The translations under genes were made by a program, and so were the position numbers. A DNA stretch of 59,298 nucleotides, taken from positions 1 through 59,298 of the forward strand of contig JADGNY010000023.1 in NCBI GenBank assembly GCA_017883235.1. Direction: 5' to 3'. The DNA comes from Thermoanaerobaculia bacterium (GTDB taxonomy: Bacteria; Acidobacteriota; Thermoanaerobaculia; Gp7-AA8). The stretch's first letter is position 1, and each line of letters starts with the position of its first letter. A model generated the notes under the pieces. It was given only the letters and a program-made list of their open reading frames with translations. It made no database searches and had not been told where the DNA came from. Below, in pieces: positions 41,307 to 51,269 of this stretch.

Positions 41307-44300
41307 TCAACTTCCGATGATTTCGACAGCCGCCCACAAGCCGGGCGGTGCATCGCGACGGTGGATACACTCGAGTTGGGTCGCCCGGAGTGCTTCGGCT
41401 GCCGGCAGGCGCTTGGCCAGTCGGCGATGAAGACGTGGGAAGAATTCGGCCGCGGGACCGTCCGCGATCGGCCACAGCGTCGCCACGACGCTCGGCACGC
41501 CAGCGGCCACGAAGGCGTGAGCGATGCTGATGCCGCGCGAGCCGGGGCCGCGCGCCGTGCTGCATGCGGCCAGCACGACGACGCGGACATCGGCGAGGTG
41601 CATCGACGCGATATCGCGGACATTGAGCACGTCGCTAGCAGTCGCAGAGGTGACGAGTGCCGCATCGGCGCTGCCGTCCGGCTCGACAGCGTGTCCGACG
41701 AAGTGGATGACATCGACGCCGGCAGTGCGCCCAGCGAGAGCATCGCGTTCGTCGTCATTCGGGCCGAGCGTGACCGAGTTGCGGTAGGCAGCAGCTACGG
41801 ACTCGGCTTCCCGGCGTGCCGCGGAGAGATCGCGAAGGTCTCCTTCTCGAGCCGGCGGCCCGACGATGATGAGGGCGCGCGGGCTCGACGAGGCGTGCCG
41901 CGTCTGTGACGCGAGCCGTGCGTAGACGGCAGCGCTTGGCGCGACAACGACGGGATGTTGCTCCACCAGATAGCGGCCATGAGGGTCGACGAGCGCGGAA
42001 AACGGAATCGTGCTCAACGTCATGTCGGGCACGAACACGACCATGTGCGCGGCATCAACGGAATCGCTTACGGGTGCGACCAATCGCGAATAGAGAGCAG
42101 CCGCGATCCGCCGGAATTCGTCGCGGTCGTCAGCCGCCGCACTGTTGGCCAGCCGCTGAGCCCACGCGGTGAGTGTGCTGCGGGTGACGTCCTGCTGCAC
42201 GACGCGCACGCGTCCGCGATCGGCGACGAAAATGACGAGGCTCTCCGGCAGCGACGCGTACTCGACGACGACCGTGTCCCCGGAAATGGCCTGCGACGGC
42301 AGCGAAGGTGCCACGCTGCCGACGCGGTCGAGGACGTCGCGGGCGCGAGAGTGTTCCGCATACGCGAGCGCCGCACGCGTATCGCCGCGCGAGACCGCGA
42401 GCGCCACGGCGTTATCGAACAACTCGCCGGCGGCGGTGAAGACGCCCCAGCGCTCATTTCCTGGATCGATCGACGTTCGCTGCGCCTCGAGCTCTGCAAT
42501 CGCGCGGTCGTAGTCTTCCGCTGCAGCGCTTCGGCTGCCGACGGCTTCGAGCGCACGGCCTCGCTCGAACAACATCTCCGGCAGAAAGATGCGTCGCCCC
42601 TTCACACGGTGAAACTCGATCGCCCGCGTCAGGAACGCGACGGCGTCGGAGGGGGACGCAAGACATGCTGCCACGGCGACGCGGTCGGCCTCGGCGTGTT
42701 CGCGCATGGCCGGATCGCCAAGGCGCGACATCGCGGCTGTGGCGCGAGCCAGGTCGTGCCCCGCCTCGCGCGAGTGCCCCATCCGCCCGTGCACCCGCGC
42801 GCGCAGCAGCAGCGTTTCGACGAGGGCCATGGTATCGCCCCGATCGACGACCTCGAGCTCCACGCTGAGGAACGACAAAGCGACTGGCCAATCGCGATCG
42901 AGAATGGCTGCTCGCGCGATCGATTCCACCACCACCCGGAGCCGCGGATTCTGCGTCCGGCCGATCTCGCGCAGGGCGATGATCCGGTGATGCCATGCCG
43001 CCGCAGGCTCGCCGATCTGATCGTAGACCTCGGCGAGAATCTCGCGAACCGCTGTCGCATTTCTCATTTCGCCGATGCGCTCGAACGTGGCCACGCTGTC
43101 GCGCAGCACGCGCATCGCCTCCCCCCAGCGGCCGAGCGACGCGTCTGTCAAACCGAGCTCCCATTCGGTCTGCGCCCGGTGCGCCGGCAACTCCGGCGGG
43201 GCGCCGGCCACGAGCACTTCGAGCCGCGCCCGGGCCTCGGCGATCCGCCCCTGATCGAAAGCAGTGTTCGCACCGAAGTAGCGAGCCGCGAGCGCGAGTG
43301 GGCTTCCACCTTCTTCGAAATGCGTGGCCGCCGTGGCGAACATCCTCTCGGCATCCGCCGGACGTCCGGCTTGATACGTTTTCTGCGCCCTGCGGAAGTC
43401 GACATGGGCGGTTGCCAGCGCACTCTTCCGCGGTTCGCCGGCGACCTCGATGGTGGCTACGGCGGACTGCAGCATCCGCTCGCCGCTGCGCGCGGCGAGC
43501 TCGTCGCCGAACGAGTGCGCGAGCTGCAGATGTTGATTGGCGGCAGCCACGTCGCGCGACTGCCATGCGTCAGCCCACTTGCCGAGGATCTCCGTCTCGC
43601 CCCAGAGCCGCGCTTCCTGTGGATAGCGGGTAGCCAGAGCCCGCGCCATTACCGGGTCGGCGGCGAGGCGCGCGTAATCGCGCTCAAGCTCCTGACCGAA
43701 CGAACTCTGTGTCCCGAGCACCCGCAGGTGCTGCCGCGCCTCGGTCGCCCATGAGGTCGTGGTGTCAACGGAGAGGTACTGCTGCCACGCCACGATGGCC
43801 TGTTCGCGAAGGCCGAGGCGCTCGAGGATCAGCGCACGATCGAACAACGCCTCCGGCAACTTCGGGTCGAGATTCAACGCGGCGTCGCACGCCGCCAAGG
43901 CCCGGGCCAGTTGCGGTGAGTCATCATTCTGCGTCGCGACCGCGAAGCGCGCCGCCGCGAGATCGGTCCAAATTCGCGCGTCGGAAGCGCTTGCGGCGAT
44001 TGGAAAGAGCAAAGCCGCCGCTTCGCGCGGGCGGCCGGCGACGAGGTGTGCGAGCGCCGCGGCGTGCTGCGCCTCGATGGAACGGTCACCGGCGGTCCTT
44101 TCGAGCACGTCGCCCGCTGCGCCCACGAGTTTCATCTGACCGGCGTCTAGCGGCTCGCTACTCGTCCGATGGGCCGGCCGTAGCGGTGCCCACGGGAAAC
44201 CGCCGCTCAGACGCGGCTCGACATAGCGGCCGTCTCGCGGTGCGGCCGCAACGAGCGTGCGAATTCCGGCGTTGCCGTGTCGGGCAGTCGTATACCAGTA

Positions 44301-44552
44301 GGAAAGACAAATGACGCCGATGAGGACTGCGGCGGCCGCGGCGAGCCACCGGGGCGACCACGACGGACGTTTCGCCACTACGGGCGCCTTCTCCTGGCGA
44401 GCGACGTAAGCCGTATCACCGAGGATCGTCCGGCAGTCTTCACATGTGCGCAGGTGGTCGGCCGTCATCTTCAACTCCGCTCCCGAAAGATTGCCGGCGA
44501 CAAACGCCGCAAGGACTTCCGGGTCGGGGCAGCGGTTCGATTCGCCGGTCAT
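41307..44552 (-). CDS. Anti-sigma zinc-finger / TM / TPR / CHAT protease fusion
   Basis: 1081 residues. 1-50: zf-HC2 anti-sigma finger (CPDPEVLAAFVAGNLSG; HLRTCEDC). About 67-88: TM helix (WLAAAAAVLIGVICLSYWYTTA). 150-700: TPR-rich superhelix (many A..LA...G... units such as LPEALFDRALILERLGLREQAIVAWQQYL). 760-1081: CHAT domain with catalytic His954 (HFVGHAV) and Cys997 (LAACSTARG), then AFVAAGVPSVVATLWPI. By topology the finger faces the cytoplasm and the TPR-CHAT part the periplasm. It overlaps the sigma-factor gene by 4 bp, so the finger presumably holds that sigma factor. Confidence 0.86.
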   Translation of the reverse strand: MTGESNRCPDPEVLAAFVAGNLSGAELKMTADHLRTCEDCRTILGDTAYVARQEKAPVVAKRPSWSPRWLAAAAAVLIGVICLSYWYTTARHGNAGIRTLVAAAPRDGRYVEPRLSGGFPWAPLRPAHRTSSEPLDAGQMKLVGAAGDVLERTAGDRSIEAQHAAALAHLVAGRPREAAALLFPIAASASDARIWTDLAAARFAVATQNDDSPQLARALAACDAALNLDPKLPEALFDRALILERLGLREQAIVAWQQYLSVDTTTSWATEARQHLRVLGTQSSFGQELERDYARLAADPVMARALATRYPQEARLWGETEILGKWADAWQSRDVAAANQHLQLAHSFGDELAARSGERMLQSAVATIEVAGEPRKSALATAHVDFRRAQKTYQAGRPADAERMFATAATHFEEGGSPLALAARYFGANTAFDQGRIAEARARLEVLVAGAPPELPAHRAQTEWELGLTDASLGRWGEAMRVLRDSVATFERIGEMRNATAVREILAEVYDQIGEPAAAWHHRIIALREIGRTQNPRLRVVVESIARAAILDRDWPVALSFLSVELEVVDRGDTMALVETLLLRARVHGRMGHSREAGHDLARATAAMSRLGDPAMREHAEADRVAVAACLASPSDAVAFLTRAIEFHRVKGRRIFLPEMLFERGRALEAVGSRSAAAEDYDRAIAELEAQRTSIDPGNERWGVFTAAGELFDNAVALAVSRGDTRAALAYAEHSRARDVLDRVGSVAPSLPSQAISGDTVVVEYASLPESLVIFVADRGRVRVVQQDVTRSTLTAWAQRLANSAAADDRDEFRRIAAALYSRLVAPVSDSVDAAHMVVFVPDMTLSTIPFSALVDPHGRYLVEQHPVVVAPSAAVYARLASQTRHASSSPRALIIVGPPAREGDLRDLSAARREAESVAAAYRNSVTLGPNDDERDALAGRTAGVDVIHFVGHAVEPDGSADAALVTSATASDVLNVRDIASMHLADVRVVVLAACSTARGPGSRGISIAHAFVAAGVPSVVATLWPIADGPAAEFFPRLHRRLAKRLPAAEALRATQLECIHRRDAPPGLWAAVEIIGS

Positions 44553-45391
44553 GACGAGATGTCCTCCTCCCCGACGTCTACCGCGCTCTTCCCTTCATCG
44601 GACGGACGCATGCCTCGTTTTTTTAGTTGAAAATCGAGAAGAGTCGTATCGTTGCCGATCAGCCGTTCCACGTCTGCAGCTTCGATCCCCGAGCTCGCGA
44701 GCCGCGCCCCCAATATCTGATAATGCCGATAAAGGCGCCGGAAGACCTTTTGCTGATCCAGGTGTAACGACGCAGCAACCTCGCGGACCGTCAGGTCGGA
44801 CTCGAAACGCAACTGAAGGATGAGCTGATCTTCCCCGGGCAGCTCGTCCAGATATCTGCTCACAACAGAGGAAATACGCGACGCCGTGTCGGCGCTCTCG
44901 ATGTCCGCGCCGGACTGCTGCGCGACCAAGGGCGGGGCTTCATCGATGCTCACCGTTCTTCGGCCCGTGCGCGGCCGAAGGCGGTCGGCGAGCGTTCCAA
45001 AATCCTCGCGCGTCAGCGACGGATACTGCTGCGACAGTGCCGCGAATGCCTCATCGAGCGTTCTCTTATCGCGGTATAAAACACGCTCGAGCGCAATGGC
45101 GACCGGACCGAGATGTTGCGCATTCGCCGAAGCGCGCCATTTGCCCCATCGCTGATTTCGATAGTCCAGCAACAGTTTGCTCACCACAGCGGCGAGATAC
45201 GTCTTGAAGCTGCTTCGGTTCGCGAAAGCCTTGATGATGGCGTAGTCGCGACTGACCAGTCGCAGCTTCACCTCGGCGGCGAATTCCTCGATTTCATCGG
45301 CGTCCATCCCCTTGCGAGCACAAATCGACTCGATGATCTGCTCGAGCAGGGGAAGACTTTCGATGAGGAGGCGTTCGCTCAACTCGGCCAT
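44549..45391 (-). CDS. Sigma-70-family (ECF-like) RNA polymerase sigma factor
   Basis: 280 residues from ATG 45391; a TTG start at 45454 would add 21 residues. Region 2: IEEFAAEVKLRLVSRDYAIIKAFANRSSFKTYLAAVVSKLLLDYRNQRWGKWRAS (core binding and -10 recognition). Region 4: ISSVVSRYLDELPGEDQLILQLRFESDLTVREVAASLHLDQQKVFRRLYRHYQIL, a clear HTH. The linker is longer than in minimal ECFs. Coupled by ATGA overlap to its apparent anti-sigma/CHAT partner. Regulon unknown; autoregulation is probable. Confidence 0.85.
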   Translation of the reverse strand: MAELSERLLIESLPLLEQIIESICARKGMDADEIEEFAAEVKLRLVSRDYAIIKAFANRSSFKTYLAAVVSKLLLDYRNQRWGKWRASANAQHLGPVAIALERVLYRDKRTLDEAFAALSQQYPSLTREDFGTLADRLRPRTGRRTVSIDEAPPLVAQQSGADIESADTASRISSVVSRYLDELPGEDQLILQLRFESDLTVREVAASLHLDQQKVFRRLYRHYQILGARLASSGIEAADVERLIGNDTTLLDFQLKKRGMRPSDEGKSAVDVGEEDISS

Positions 45392-45511
45392 CAGCCGGAC
45401 CAGACCTGCGGTGCGGCTCCTGCCGCCGACGCTCGGGAATTGCTTTGAACGCAAGAATACAACACTCTTGGCGTTTTCGACCTTCCTCCGGAGGTGAGGA
45501 AGGAGAGCAAT

Positions 45512-47038
45512 TCACTCCACGGCCATAAGCAAGACCGGGATGTGCCATTCCCGCTGGTTCGGCTGAAAGAAGATCGCTCGCCGCGCCTCGATCAGCGCAG
45601 TATCCAATACTGCGCCGTCGCTCAATGCCCCATACAGCTCTTCGGCTAGGAGGATTGCCGCGGGATCCGAGATCGGCTCCTGCATCGCTACGATGGCCGG
45701 TGCGCCGCAAGAGAGGAGGGCAGCCGCAATGCCGGACGTCGTGCCATCGTCGTGAAACTGGACGCCGTCGCAGGAATTCAGAACGACGAGGGCAAGCGTT
45801 GGGTGTTCTTTGAAGAGCGTTTCGAGCTCAGCACTGCTAACGTCGCGACGGCCGCCTGTGTCGTCGGTCATGACCAGTGCGTCGTCTCCGCCGTGGCCGA
45901 TGAAGTGCCACACATGATGCGGGCGACCAGCGTTCGCAGCGGCACGAAGGCGACGGCGCAACGCGCCGAAGCTCGAGCCGGCAACTACGTCGATTTCGAC
46001 GAGGCCTGACATCGTCAGCGGTGCCAGCGCTGCTTCGAGCGTAGCCTGTTCACGCGCACCGTCCAGAAGCGCGACGTCAGGCGGTGCGCTCACCATCAAG
46101 AGGAGACGAAGCGGCAGTCGGAACGCCGTCGACCGCCCCGGTTCGGTCGCGGCGACGTGCCGAGACAGCGACACTCGCGTGCTGAGGCCGAGAAACTGAT
46201 CGCCATCATGCAGTAACTCCCACCGAAGCGAGTGCAGTGCGCCAGCCTCGCGCGTGTCGAGCTGAATCCGCAGATTGCCCTGCGCGCGAGCACGCTGAAA
46301 TGCTTCCCCTACTTTTCCGGCAAAAACAAGGTCGAAAAGAGCACGGCCGAAGGGCTCGATACGCTCGGGCGACAACGGCGGGAATTCAAAGTGCTTCGGG
46401 AAAGTCATCCGCTCGGTTGCCAGCTCGCCTGCGCAGACTCGCCAGTGCCGCTGCCCGATGGCTTCAATGCGCAGTGGGAACGGGGAGAACGGCTTCGGTT
46501 CGAGCGCCATGCCGCGCGCCTCTTCGGCTGTGCAGGTGCCGAGATGCCGCGCGGCTTCCGCGGAAACGCGCATCAACTCGCGGTGCAGTTTCGTGCGCCA
46601 CTGCCGCTCTGGAACGTCATCACGATCTCTCCACTGCAACGTCACGCACGGCGTGAGGTCGACCGCCAACTGCTCGATCTCGGCATCTCCCTCTGCGCCG
46701 CGGCGGCGTAAGAACGACACGACGGCTGATGCCCAGCGGATCAGCCGTTCGTGGGTCTCTTCCGCGGCCGCGCGTTGCTCGTCTGTCAGCTCGAGCACTG
46801 TCACGAGCTGTCCGCCCTTGCGTTGGTGCCGGAAAGTCGCCGCGTTCGCGATCGAGAGCGTGCGATCGATGATCGCATCGAATTCCAGGCGGAGATGCCG
46901 CACGAATCGAGTTGCCACGTCGTTGCGCACACTCTTCAGACGACCGCAGGAGCCCGTTTTCCGCGCGAGATAGCTTGGACGTGCGGGTTGCAGTGGGTCA
47001 GTCGGTTTCACGGTTACAGAGTCGAGCATGGTGCCCAT
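45512..47038 (-). CDS. CHAT-domain caspase-like protease
   Basis: 508 residues from ATG 47038 (GAAGGA a few nt upstream; ATG 47029 also possible). The N-terminal 200 residues are helical, then beta segments. C-terminal CHAT: LPLRLLLMVSAPPDVALLDGAREQATLEAAL, HVWHFIGHGGDDAL (His382), LALVVLNSCDG (Cys423) and GIAAALLSCGAPAIVAMQEPISD. Cytosolic: no signal or TM. First gene of the leftward operon, 57 bp before the sigma gene, and divergent from the cox operon. It differs from the second CHAT protein in lacking TPRs and the anti-sigma finger. Confidence 0.86.
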   Translation of the reverse strand: MGTMLDSVTVKPTDPLQPARPSYLARKTGSCGRLKSVRNDVATRFVRHLRLEFDAIIDRTLSIANAATFRHQRKGGQLVTVLELTDEQRAAAEETHERLIRWASAVVSFLRRRGAEGDAEIEQLAVDLTPCVTLQWRDRDDVPERQWRTKLHRELMRVSAEAARHLGTCTAEEARGMALEPKPFSPFPLRIEAIGQRHWRVCAGELATERMTFPKHFEFPPLSPERIEPFGRALFDLVFAGKVGEAFQRARAQGNLRIQLDTREAGALHSLRWELLHDGDQFLGLSTRVSLSRHVAATEPGRSTAFRLPLRLLLMVSAPPDVALLDGAREQATLEAALAPLTMSGLVEIDVVAGSSFGALRRRLRAAANAGRPHHVWHFIGHGGDDALVMTDDTGGRRDVSSAELETLFKEHPTLALVVLNSCDGVQFHDDGTTSGIAAALLSCGAPAIVAMQEPISDPAAILLAEELYGALSDGAVLDTALIEARRAIFFQPNQREWHIPVLLMAVE

Positions 47039-47324
47039 ACGTCCTTCCGCCGCCGCGTCATGACAAAGAGGACAGCCAGCCACGCCGCCACGACGAGATC
47101 TGCCGCAAGGCGCAGCCCCAACGCTCCGGCGCGGGCGAACGTTGCTACGTCTGGCGGTGGCTCTGGCCACCGTGATGAGCTTGTCGGCATCGCCGGGCAG
47201 GTTCAACCGTTGCTCTGGACTGGCGTCGCAGCGATGGCGCCCGCGGGGATCGTCTCCACCCGCTCCTGTGCCATGAAGCGGAGGGTGTCCGCGCCTTCCG
47301 TCCGCAACATTCTGACGGCAATAC

Positions 47325-47353
47325 TTGACATTCCCACGCTCCGCGCGCATAAC
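47325..47353 (+). promoter_or_regulatory. Predicted promoter of the cox operon (TTGACA, 17 bp, CATAAC)
   Basis: TTGACA 47325-47330 and CATAAC 47348-47353, about 64 bp before coxM ATG 47418, leaving a normal leader with GGAGGG. It lies in the 379-bp divergent gap (47039-47417). The rest of the gap, which must carry the leftward CHAT promoter, shows nothing clear. Confidence 0.55.
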
Positions 47354-47417
47354 CCCGCCAGCCCCGGTCGCCACCGTTTTCAACGCTGCATGTCGCCAAC
47401 GTTTGGAGGGACAGGTA

Positions 47418-48290
47418 ATGATTCCGGCTTCGTTCGACTACTCCTCTCCGAAGACCCTTTCCGAAGCGATCTCGCTGCTGCAGCAACACGGTGCTGACGC
47501 GAAGATCCTCTCCGGCGGCCAGAGTCTGATTCCGCTGATGAAGTTGCGGATGGCGGCTCCGAAGCACGTCGTCGACATCAATGGCATCGACGGTCTCGCC
47601 TACATCAAGGAGTCCGGCGGTTTCCTCACGATCGGTGCGCTGACGCGCGAGGCCGACGTCGACGCGTCGCAGTTGGTCCACGATCGATATCCGCTGCTCG
47701 CCGACACCGCCGGCGTGATCGGCGATCCTCTGGTCCGCAACCTGGCCACGGTGGCGGGGAATCTCGCGCATGCCGATCCGGCCAACGACCATCCGGCGAC
47801 CATGCTGGCCCTCGGCGCCTCGGTCGTGGCAACCGGGCCGAAGGGCGCGCGCACCATCGCCATCTCCGATTTCTTCACCGGGATCTTCACCACCACCCTC
47901 GCGCCCGACGAGATCCTCACCGAGATCCGGGTTCCGATGCCGCAGGCGGGAAGCGGCGGCGCGTATCTGAAAGTGGAGAGAAAGGTGGGCGACTTCGCCG
48001 CGGCAGCCGTGGCCGTACAGATCACGCTCGACGGCGGCAGTTTCACGAGCGCGGGCATCGGTCTGACCAACGTCGGTCCCATGCCGATCAAGGCCACGCG
48101 CGCCGAGAAAGCGCTCGTCGGGAAGCCCGCGGTGGAGAGCACAATCGTAGAGGCCGCGCGCATCGCCGCGGAGGAGGCCGATCCGGCGGAGGATCTCCGC
48201 GGATCGGTTGATTACAAACGTTCACTGGTCCGCGTTCTGACCGCGCGTGCGCTACGGCTGGCCATCACCCGAGCGAAAGGGGAGCACTGA
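47418..48290 (+). CDS. coxM: Aerobic carbon monoxide dehydrogenase, medium (FAD) subunit
   Basis: 290 residues from ATG 47418 (GGAGGGACAGGTA upstream). FAD-binding segments [17 protein letters not shown] and [18 protein letters not shown], then [22 protein letters not shown] and the CO-DH flavoprotein C-terminal domain. It passes electrons from the 2Fe-2S subunit to FAD and on to the quinone pool or another carrier. First gene of the M-S-L order. Confidence 0.94.
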   Translation: MIPASFDYSSPKTLSEAISLLQQHGADAKILSGGQSLIPLMKLRMAAPKHVVDINGIDGLAYIKESGGFLTIGALTREADVDASQLVHDRYPLLADTAGVIGDPLVRNLATVAGNLAHADPANDHPATMLALGASVVATGPKGARTIAISDFFTGIFTTTLAPDEILTEIRVPMPQAGSGGAYLKVERKVGDFAAAAVAVQITLDGGSFTSAGIGLTNVGPMPIKATRAEKALVGKPAVESTIVEAARIAAEEADPAEDLRGSVDYKRSLVRVLTARALRLAITRAKGEH

Positions 48291-48291
48291 C

Positions 48292-48765
48292 ATGACCACC
48301 CGCAAGATCACTGTCAACGTCAACGGTACTCCTCGGGAAGGGGAGGTCGAACCGCGCCTGCTGCTGGTCCACTTCCTCCGCGAAGATCTTTCCATGACCG
48401 GCACGCACATCGGCTGCGATACCACGAGCTGCGGCGCCTGTACGGTGCTGCTCGACGGCAAGGCCATCAAGTCGTGTACGGCGTTCGCCGTCCAGGCCGA
48501 TGGCCGCGAGGTGATGACCGTCGAAGGTCTGGAGAAGGATGGCAAGCTCGATCGCATCCAGGAAGGGTTTCATCAGGAGCACGGCCTGCAGTGCGGCTTC
48601 TGCACACCGGGCATGATGATGACCACCTACGCTCTTCTGAAGAACAACCCCTCGCCCAGCGAGCATGACATCCGCTGGGGGATTTCAGGGAACCTATGCC
48701 GCTGCACCGGTTACGTCAACATCGTCAAAGCCATTCAGTACGCCGCGCAGAAGCCGGCGGAATGA
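48292..48765 (+). CDS. coxS: Aerobic carbon monoxide dehydrogenase, small (2Fe-2S) subunit
   Basis: 157 residues. N-terminal plant-type cluster: Cys42, Cys47, Cys50 and Cys62 ([16 protein letters not shown]...SC). C-terminal cluster: Cys101, Cys104, Cys136 and Cys138 (QCGFCTPG ... LCRCTGY). All eight ligands present. It begins one base after the coxM stop. Confidence 0.96.
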   Translation: MTTRKITVNVNGTPREGEVEPRLLLVHFLREDLSMTGTHIGCDTTSCGACTVLLDGKAIKSCTAFAVQADGREVMTVEGLEKDGKLDRIQEGFHQEHGLQCGFCTPGMMMTTYALLKNNPSPSEHDIRWGISGNLCRCTGYVNIVKAIQYAAQKPAE

Positions 48766-48778
48766 ATCCGGAGGGATC

Positions 48779-51154
48779 ATGAGCAGCACCACACCTCGCA
48801 CCTCTCCCGAAGTCGGCGGCATGGGCCACTCCATCAAGCGCAAGGAAGACGCGCGTTTCCTGCGCGGCCAGGGAAAGTTCGTCGACGACGTCAAGCTCCC
48901 GGGCATGCTCTACCTCGACATCGTGCGCAGTCCGTACGCGCACGCGAAGATCACCAAGATCGATACCTCGAAGGCGATGGCCATCCCGGGCGTGCTGGCG
49001 GTCGTCACCGGCGAGCTTCTCAAGCAGTACAACCTGCACTGGATGCCGACGCTGATGTCGGATACGCAGATGGTGCTGCCGGTCGAGAAGGTCATGCATC
49101 AGGGGCAGGAGGTTGCGGCTGTTCTGGCCACGAGCCGCTACATCGCCGCCGACGGCGTGCAGGCGGTCGAAGTCGACTACGAACCGCTTCCGGTAGTCGT
49201 CGATCCATTCAAGGCGCTCGAGCCCGGCGCGACGGTTCTGCGCACCGACAAGGAAGGGAAGACCGACAATCACATCTGGCACTGGGAAGCGGGCGACAAG
49301 GCCGGCACCGAACAGGCCTTTGCCCAGGCCGAGGTCACGGTCAAGCAGGACATCTACATACCGCGGATCAACGTCGCCTCCATCGAGACGTGCGGTTGTG
49401 TCGCCCATTTCAATAAGACCGACGGCAAGCTCACCGTCTGGATGACCACCCAGGCGCCGCACGCCATTCGCACGGTCTTTGCGCTCGTCGCCGGCCACGT
49501 CGGACTCTCCGAGGAGAAGATCCGCATCATCTCGCCGGACATCGGCGGCGGCTTCGGCGGCAAAGTTCCGGTCTACCCCGGCTATGTAATCGCCGTGGCC
49601 GCCTCGGTGCTGACCGGGGCGCCGGTGAAGTGGATCGAGGATCGGATCGAGAACCTCCAGGCCTCGTCATTCGCGCGCGATTACCACATCACCGCCGAGC
49701 TCGCGGGGAAGAAAGACGGCACGATGCAGGCGCTGCGCTTCAAGACCATCGCCGACCACGGCTACACCGACGCTGCGGCGAATCCGTCGAAGTTTCCGGC
49801 CGGTCTCTTCCACATCGCCACCGGTTCGTACGACTTCCAGCATGCCTTCATGGAGGTCGATGCCGCGTACACGAACAAGCCGCCGGGAGGCATCGCCTAT
49901 CGCTGCTCGTTCCGCGTCACCGAAGCCGTACACGCCATCGAGAGGATGGTCGACATCTTCGCCAAAGACATCGGGATGGATCCGGCCGATCTCCGCAAGA
50001 AGAACTTCATCAAGCCGGACCAGTTCCCCTACAAGTCGCAGTTCGGGTTCGAGTACGACAGCGGCAATTACATCGGCGCGCTCGATCTGGCCATGAAGCG
50101 CATTGGGTACGACGACCTGCGGAAAGAGCAGGCCGAAAAACGTGCGAAGGGAGAGCTGATGGGCATCGGCATCTCCAGTTTCACCGAGATCGTCGGCGCC
50201 GGTCCCTCGAAGCATTACGACATTCTCGGCATCAAGATGTTCGACAGTTGCGAGCTGCGCATCCATCCCACCGGAAAGGCCATCGCGCGCTTCGGGACGA
50301 AGTCGCAGGGGCAGGGACACGAGACCACGTACGCGCAGATCATCGCCGAGGAGTTGGGGATCCCCGCGGAACACATCGCCGTCGAGGAAGGCGACACCGA
50401 CACGGCACCATACGGGCTCGGTACCTACGCCAGCCGCAGCACCCCGGTGGCAGGGGCGGCGGGGGCGATGGCCGCACGCAAAGTGCGCGACAAGGCGCGG
50501 AAGATCGCCGCCTACCTTCTCGAGGTCGCCGAAGAGGATCTCGACTGGGAGCCTGGAAAGTTCTTCGTCAAGGGCTCGCCGTCGAAGTCGAAGACCATCC
50601 AGGAGTGCGCCTTCGCCGCGTACACGAACAATCCGCCGGGGATGGAGCCGGGCCTGGAGGCGGTGAACTACTACGATCCGCCGAATCTCACCTACCCGTT
50701 CGGCAGCTACATCTGCGTCGTCGACATCGACAAGGGCACGGGGCAGGTCAAGGTCCGCCGCTTCGTGGCCGTCGACGACTGCGGGAACATCATCAATCCG
50801 ATGATCGTCGACGGACAGATCCACGGCGGCCTGGCGATGGGCCTCGCGCCGGCGCTGTACGAGGAGATCAATTACGACGCCGACGGCAACATCCAGGGCG
50901 GAAGCCTGATGGACTACCTTGTGCCGACGTCGATGGAAACGCCGAGCTGGGAGACCGACAAGACCTGTACTCCTTCTCCACACCATCCCATCGGCGCGAA
51001 GGGAGTCGGCGAGTCGGCCACCGTCGGCGCGCCGCCTGCGATCGCCAATGCCGTCGTCGATGCGCTCTGGCATCTCGGCGTCCGACACATCGACATCCCG
51101 ATCACGCCGCCCAAGGTGTGGGCGTTGTTGAAGGAAAAGGGAGTCGCGGAGTGA
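48779..51154 (+). CDS. coxL: Aerobic carbon monoxide dehydrogenase, large (molybdenum) subunit, form I
   Basis: 791 residues from ATG 48779 with GGAGGG upstream. Xanthine-oxidase-family fold: KRKEDARFLRGQGKFVDDV, GGGFGGKVPVYPG (Mo cofactor loop) and TKSQGQGHETTYAQI. The active-site loop reads AYRCSFR at residues 373-379 (49895-49915), the AYXCSFR signature of form I CoxL, whose Cys (here Cys376) binds Cu in the Mo-S-Cu centre. Form II-like hydroxylases have AYRGAGR there. HHPIGAKGVGESATVGAPPAIANA is the usual C-terminal MoCo block with the catalytic Glu. So a genuine CO-oxidising enzyme is predicted. Confidence 0.96.
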   Translation: MSSTTPRTSPEVGGMGHSIKRKEDARFLRGQGKFVDDVKLPGMLYLDIVRSPYAHAKITKIDTSKAMAIPGVLAVVTGELLKQYNLHWMPTLMSDTQMVLPVEKVMHQGQEVAAVLATSRYIAADGVQAVEVDYEPLPVVVDPFKALEPGATVLRTDKEGKTDNHIWHWEAGDKAGTEQAFAQAEVTVKQDIYIPRINVASIETCGCVAHFNKTDGKLTVWMTTQAPHAIRTVFALVAGHVGLSEEKIRIISPDIGGGFGGKVPVYPGYVIAVAASVLTGAPVKWIEDRIENLQASSFARDYHITAELAGKKDGTMQALRFKTIADHGYTDAAANPSKFPAGLFHIATGSYDFQHAFMEVDAAYTNKPPGGIAYRCSFRVTEAVHAIERMVDIFAKDIGMDPADLRKKNFIKPDQFPYKSQFGFEYDSGNYIGALDLAMKRIGYDDLRKEQAEKRAKGELMGIGISSFTEIVGAGPSKHYDILGIKMFDSCELRIHPTGKAIARFGTKSQGQGHETTYAQIIAEELGIPAEHIAVEEGDTDTAPYGLGTYASRSTPVAGAAGAMAARKVRDKARKIAAYLLEVAEEDLDWEPGKFFVKGSPSKSKTIQECAFAAYTNNPPGMEPGLEAVNYYDPPNLTYPFGSYICVVDIDKGTGQVKVRRFVAVDDCGNIINPMIVDGQIHGGLAMGLAPALYEEINYDADGNIQGGSLMDYLVPTSMETPSWETDKTCTPSPHHPIGAKGVGESATVGAPPAIANAVVDALWHLGVRHIDIPITPPKVWALLKEKGVAE

Positions 51155-51162
51155 GACTCTTT

Positions 51163-51262
51163 GGGTTGCTGGGTTGCGAGGTTGCTGGGTTGCAGGGTGA
51201 GCGTATGCCGAATCCTGGGTCTTCCTACTCAGTAACTCAGCAACTCAGCAACTCAGCAACCG
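51163..51262. repeat. Imperfect hairpin of GTTGC-type short repeats after coxL
   Basis: Left arm 51163-51194 (GGGTTGCTGGGTTGCGAGG...) and right arm 51229-51262 (CAGTAACTCAGCAACTCAGC...) are complementary with mismatches, around a loop of about 34 nt. Same word set as the hairpin at 18261-18347. It stands between coxL and the maturation genes and could reduce expression of the latter. Confidence 0.6.
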
Positions 51263-51269
51263 GTACCCT

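Noticed and set aside
47039-47324. Upstream extension of the first CHAT gene to 47383
   Set aside because: The extra codons are Arg/Gly-rich low-complexity sequence, would overlap the cox promoter, and a Shine-Dalgarno-like GAAGGA marks ATG 47038.
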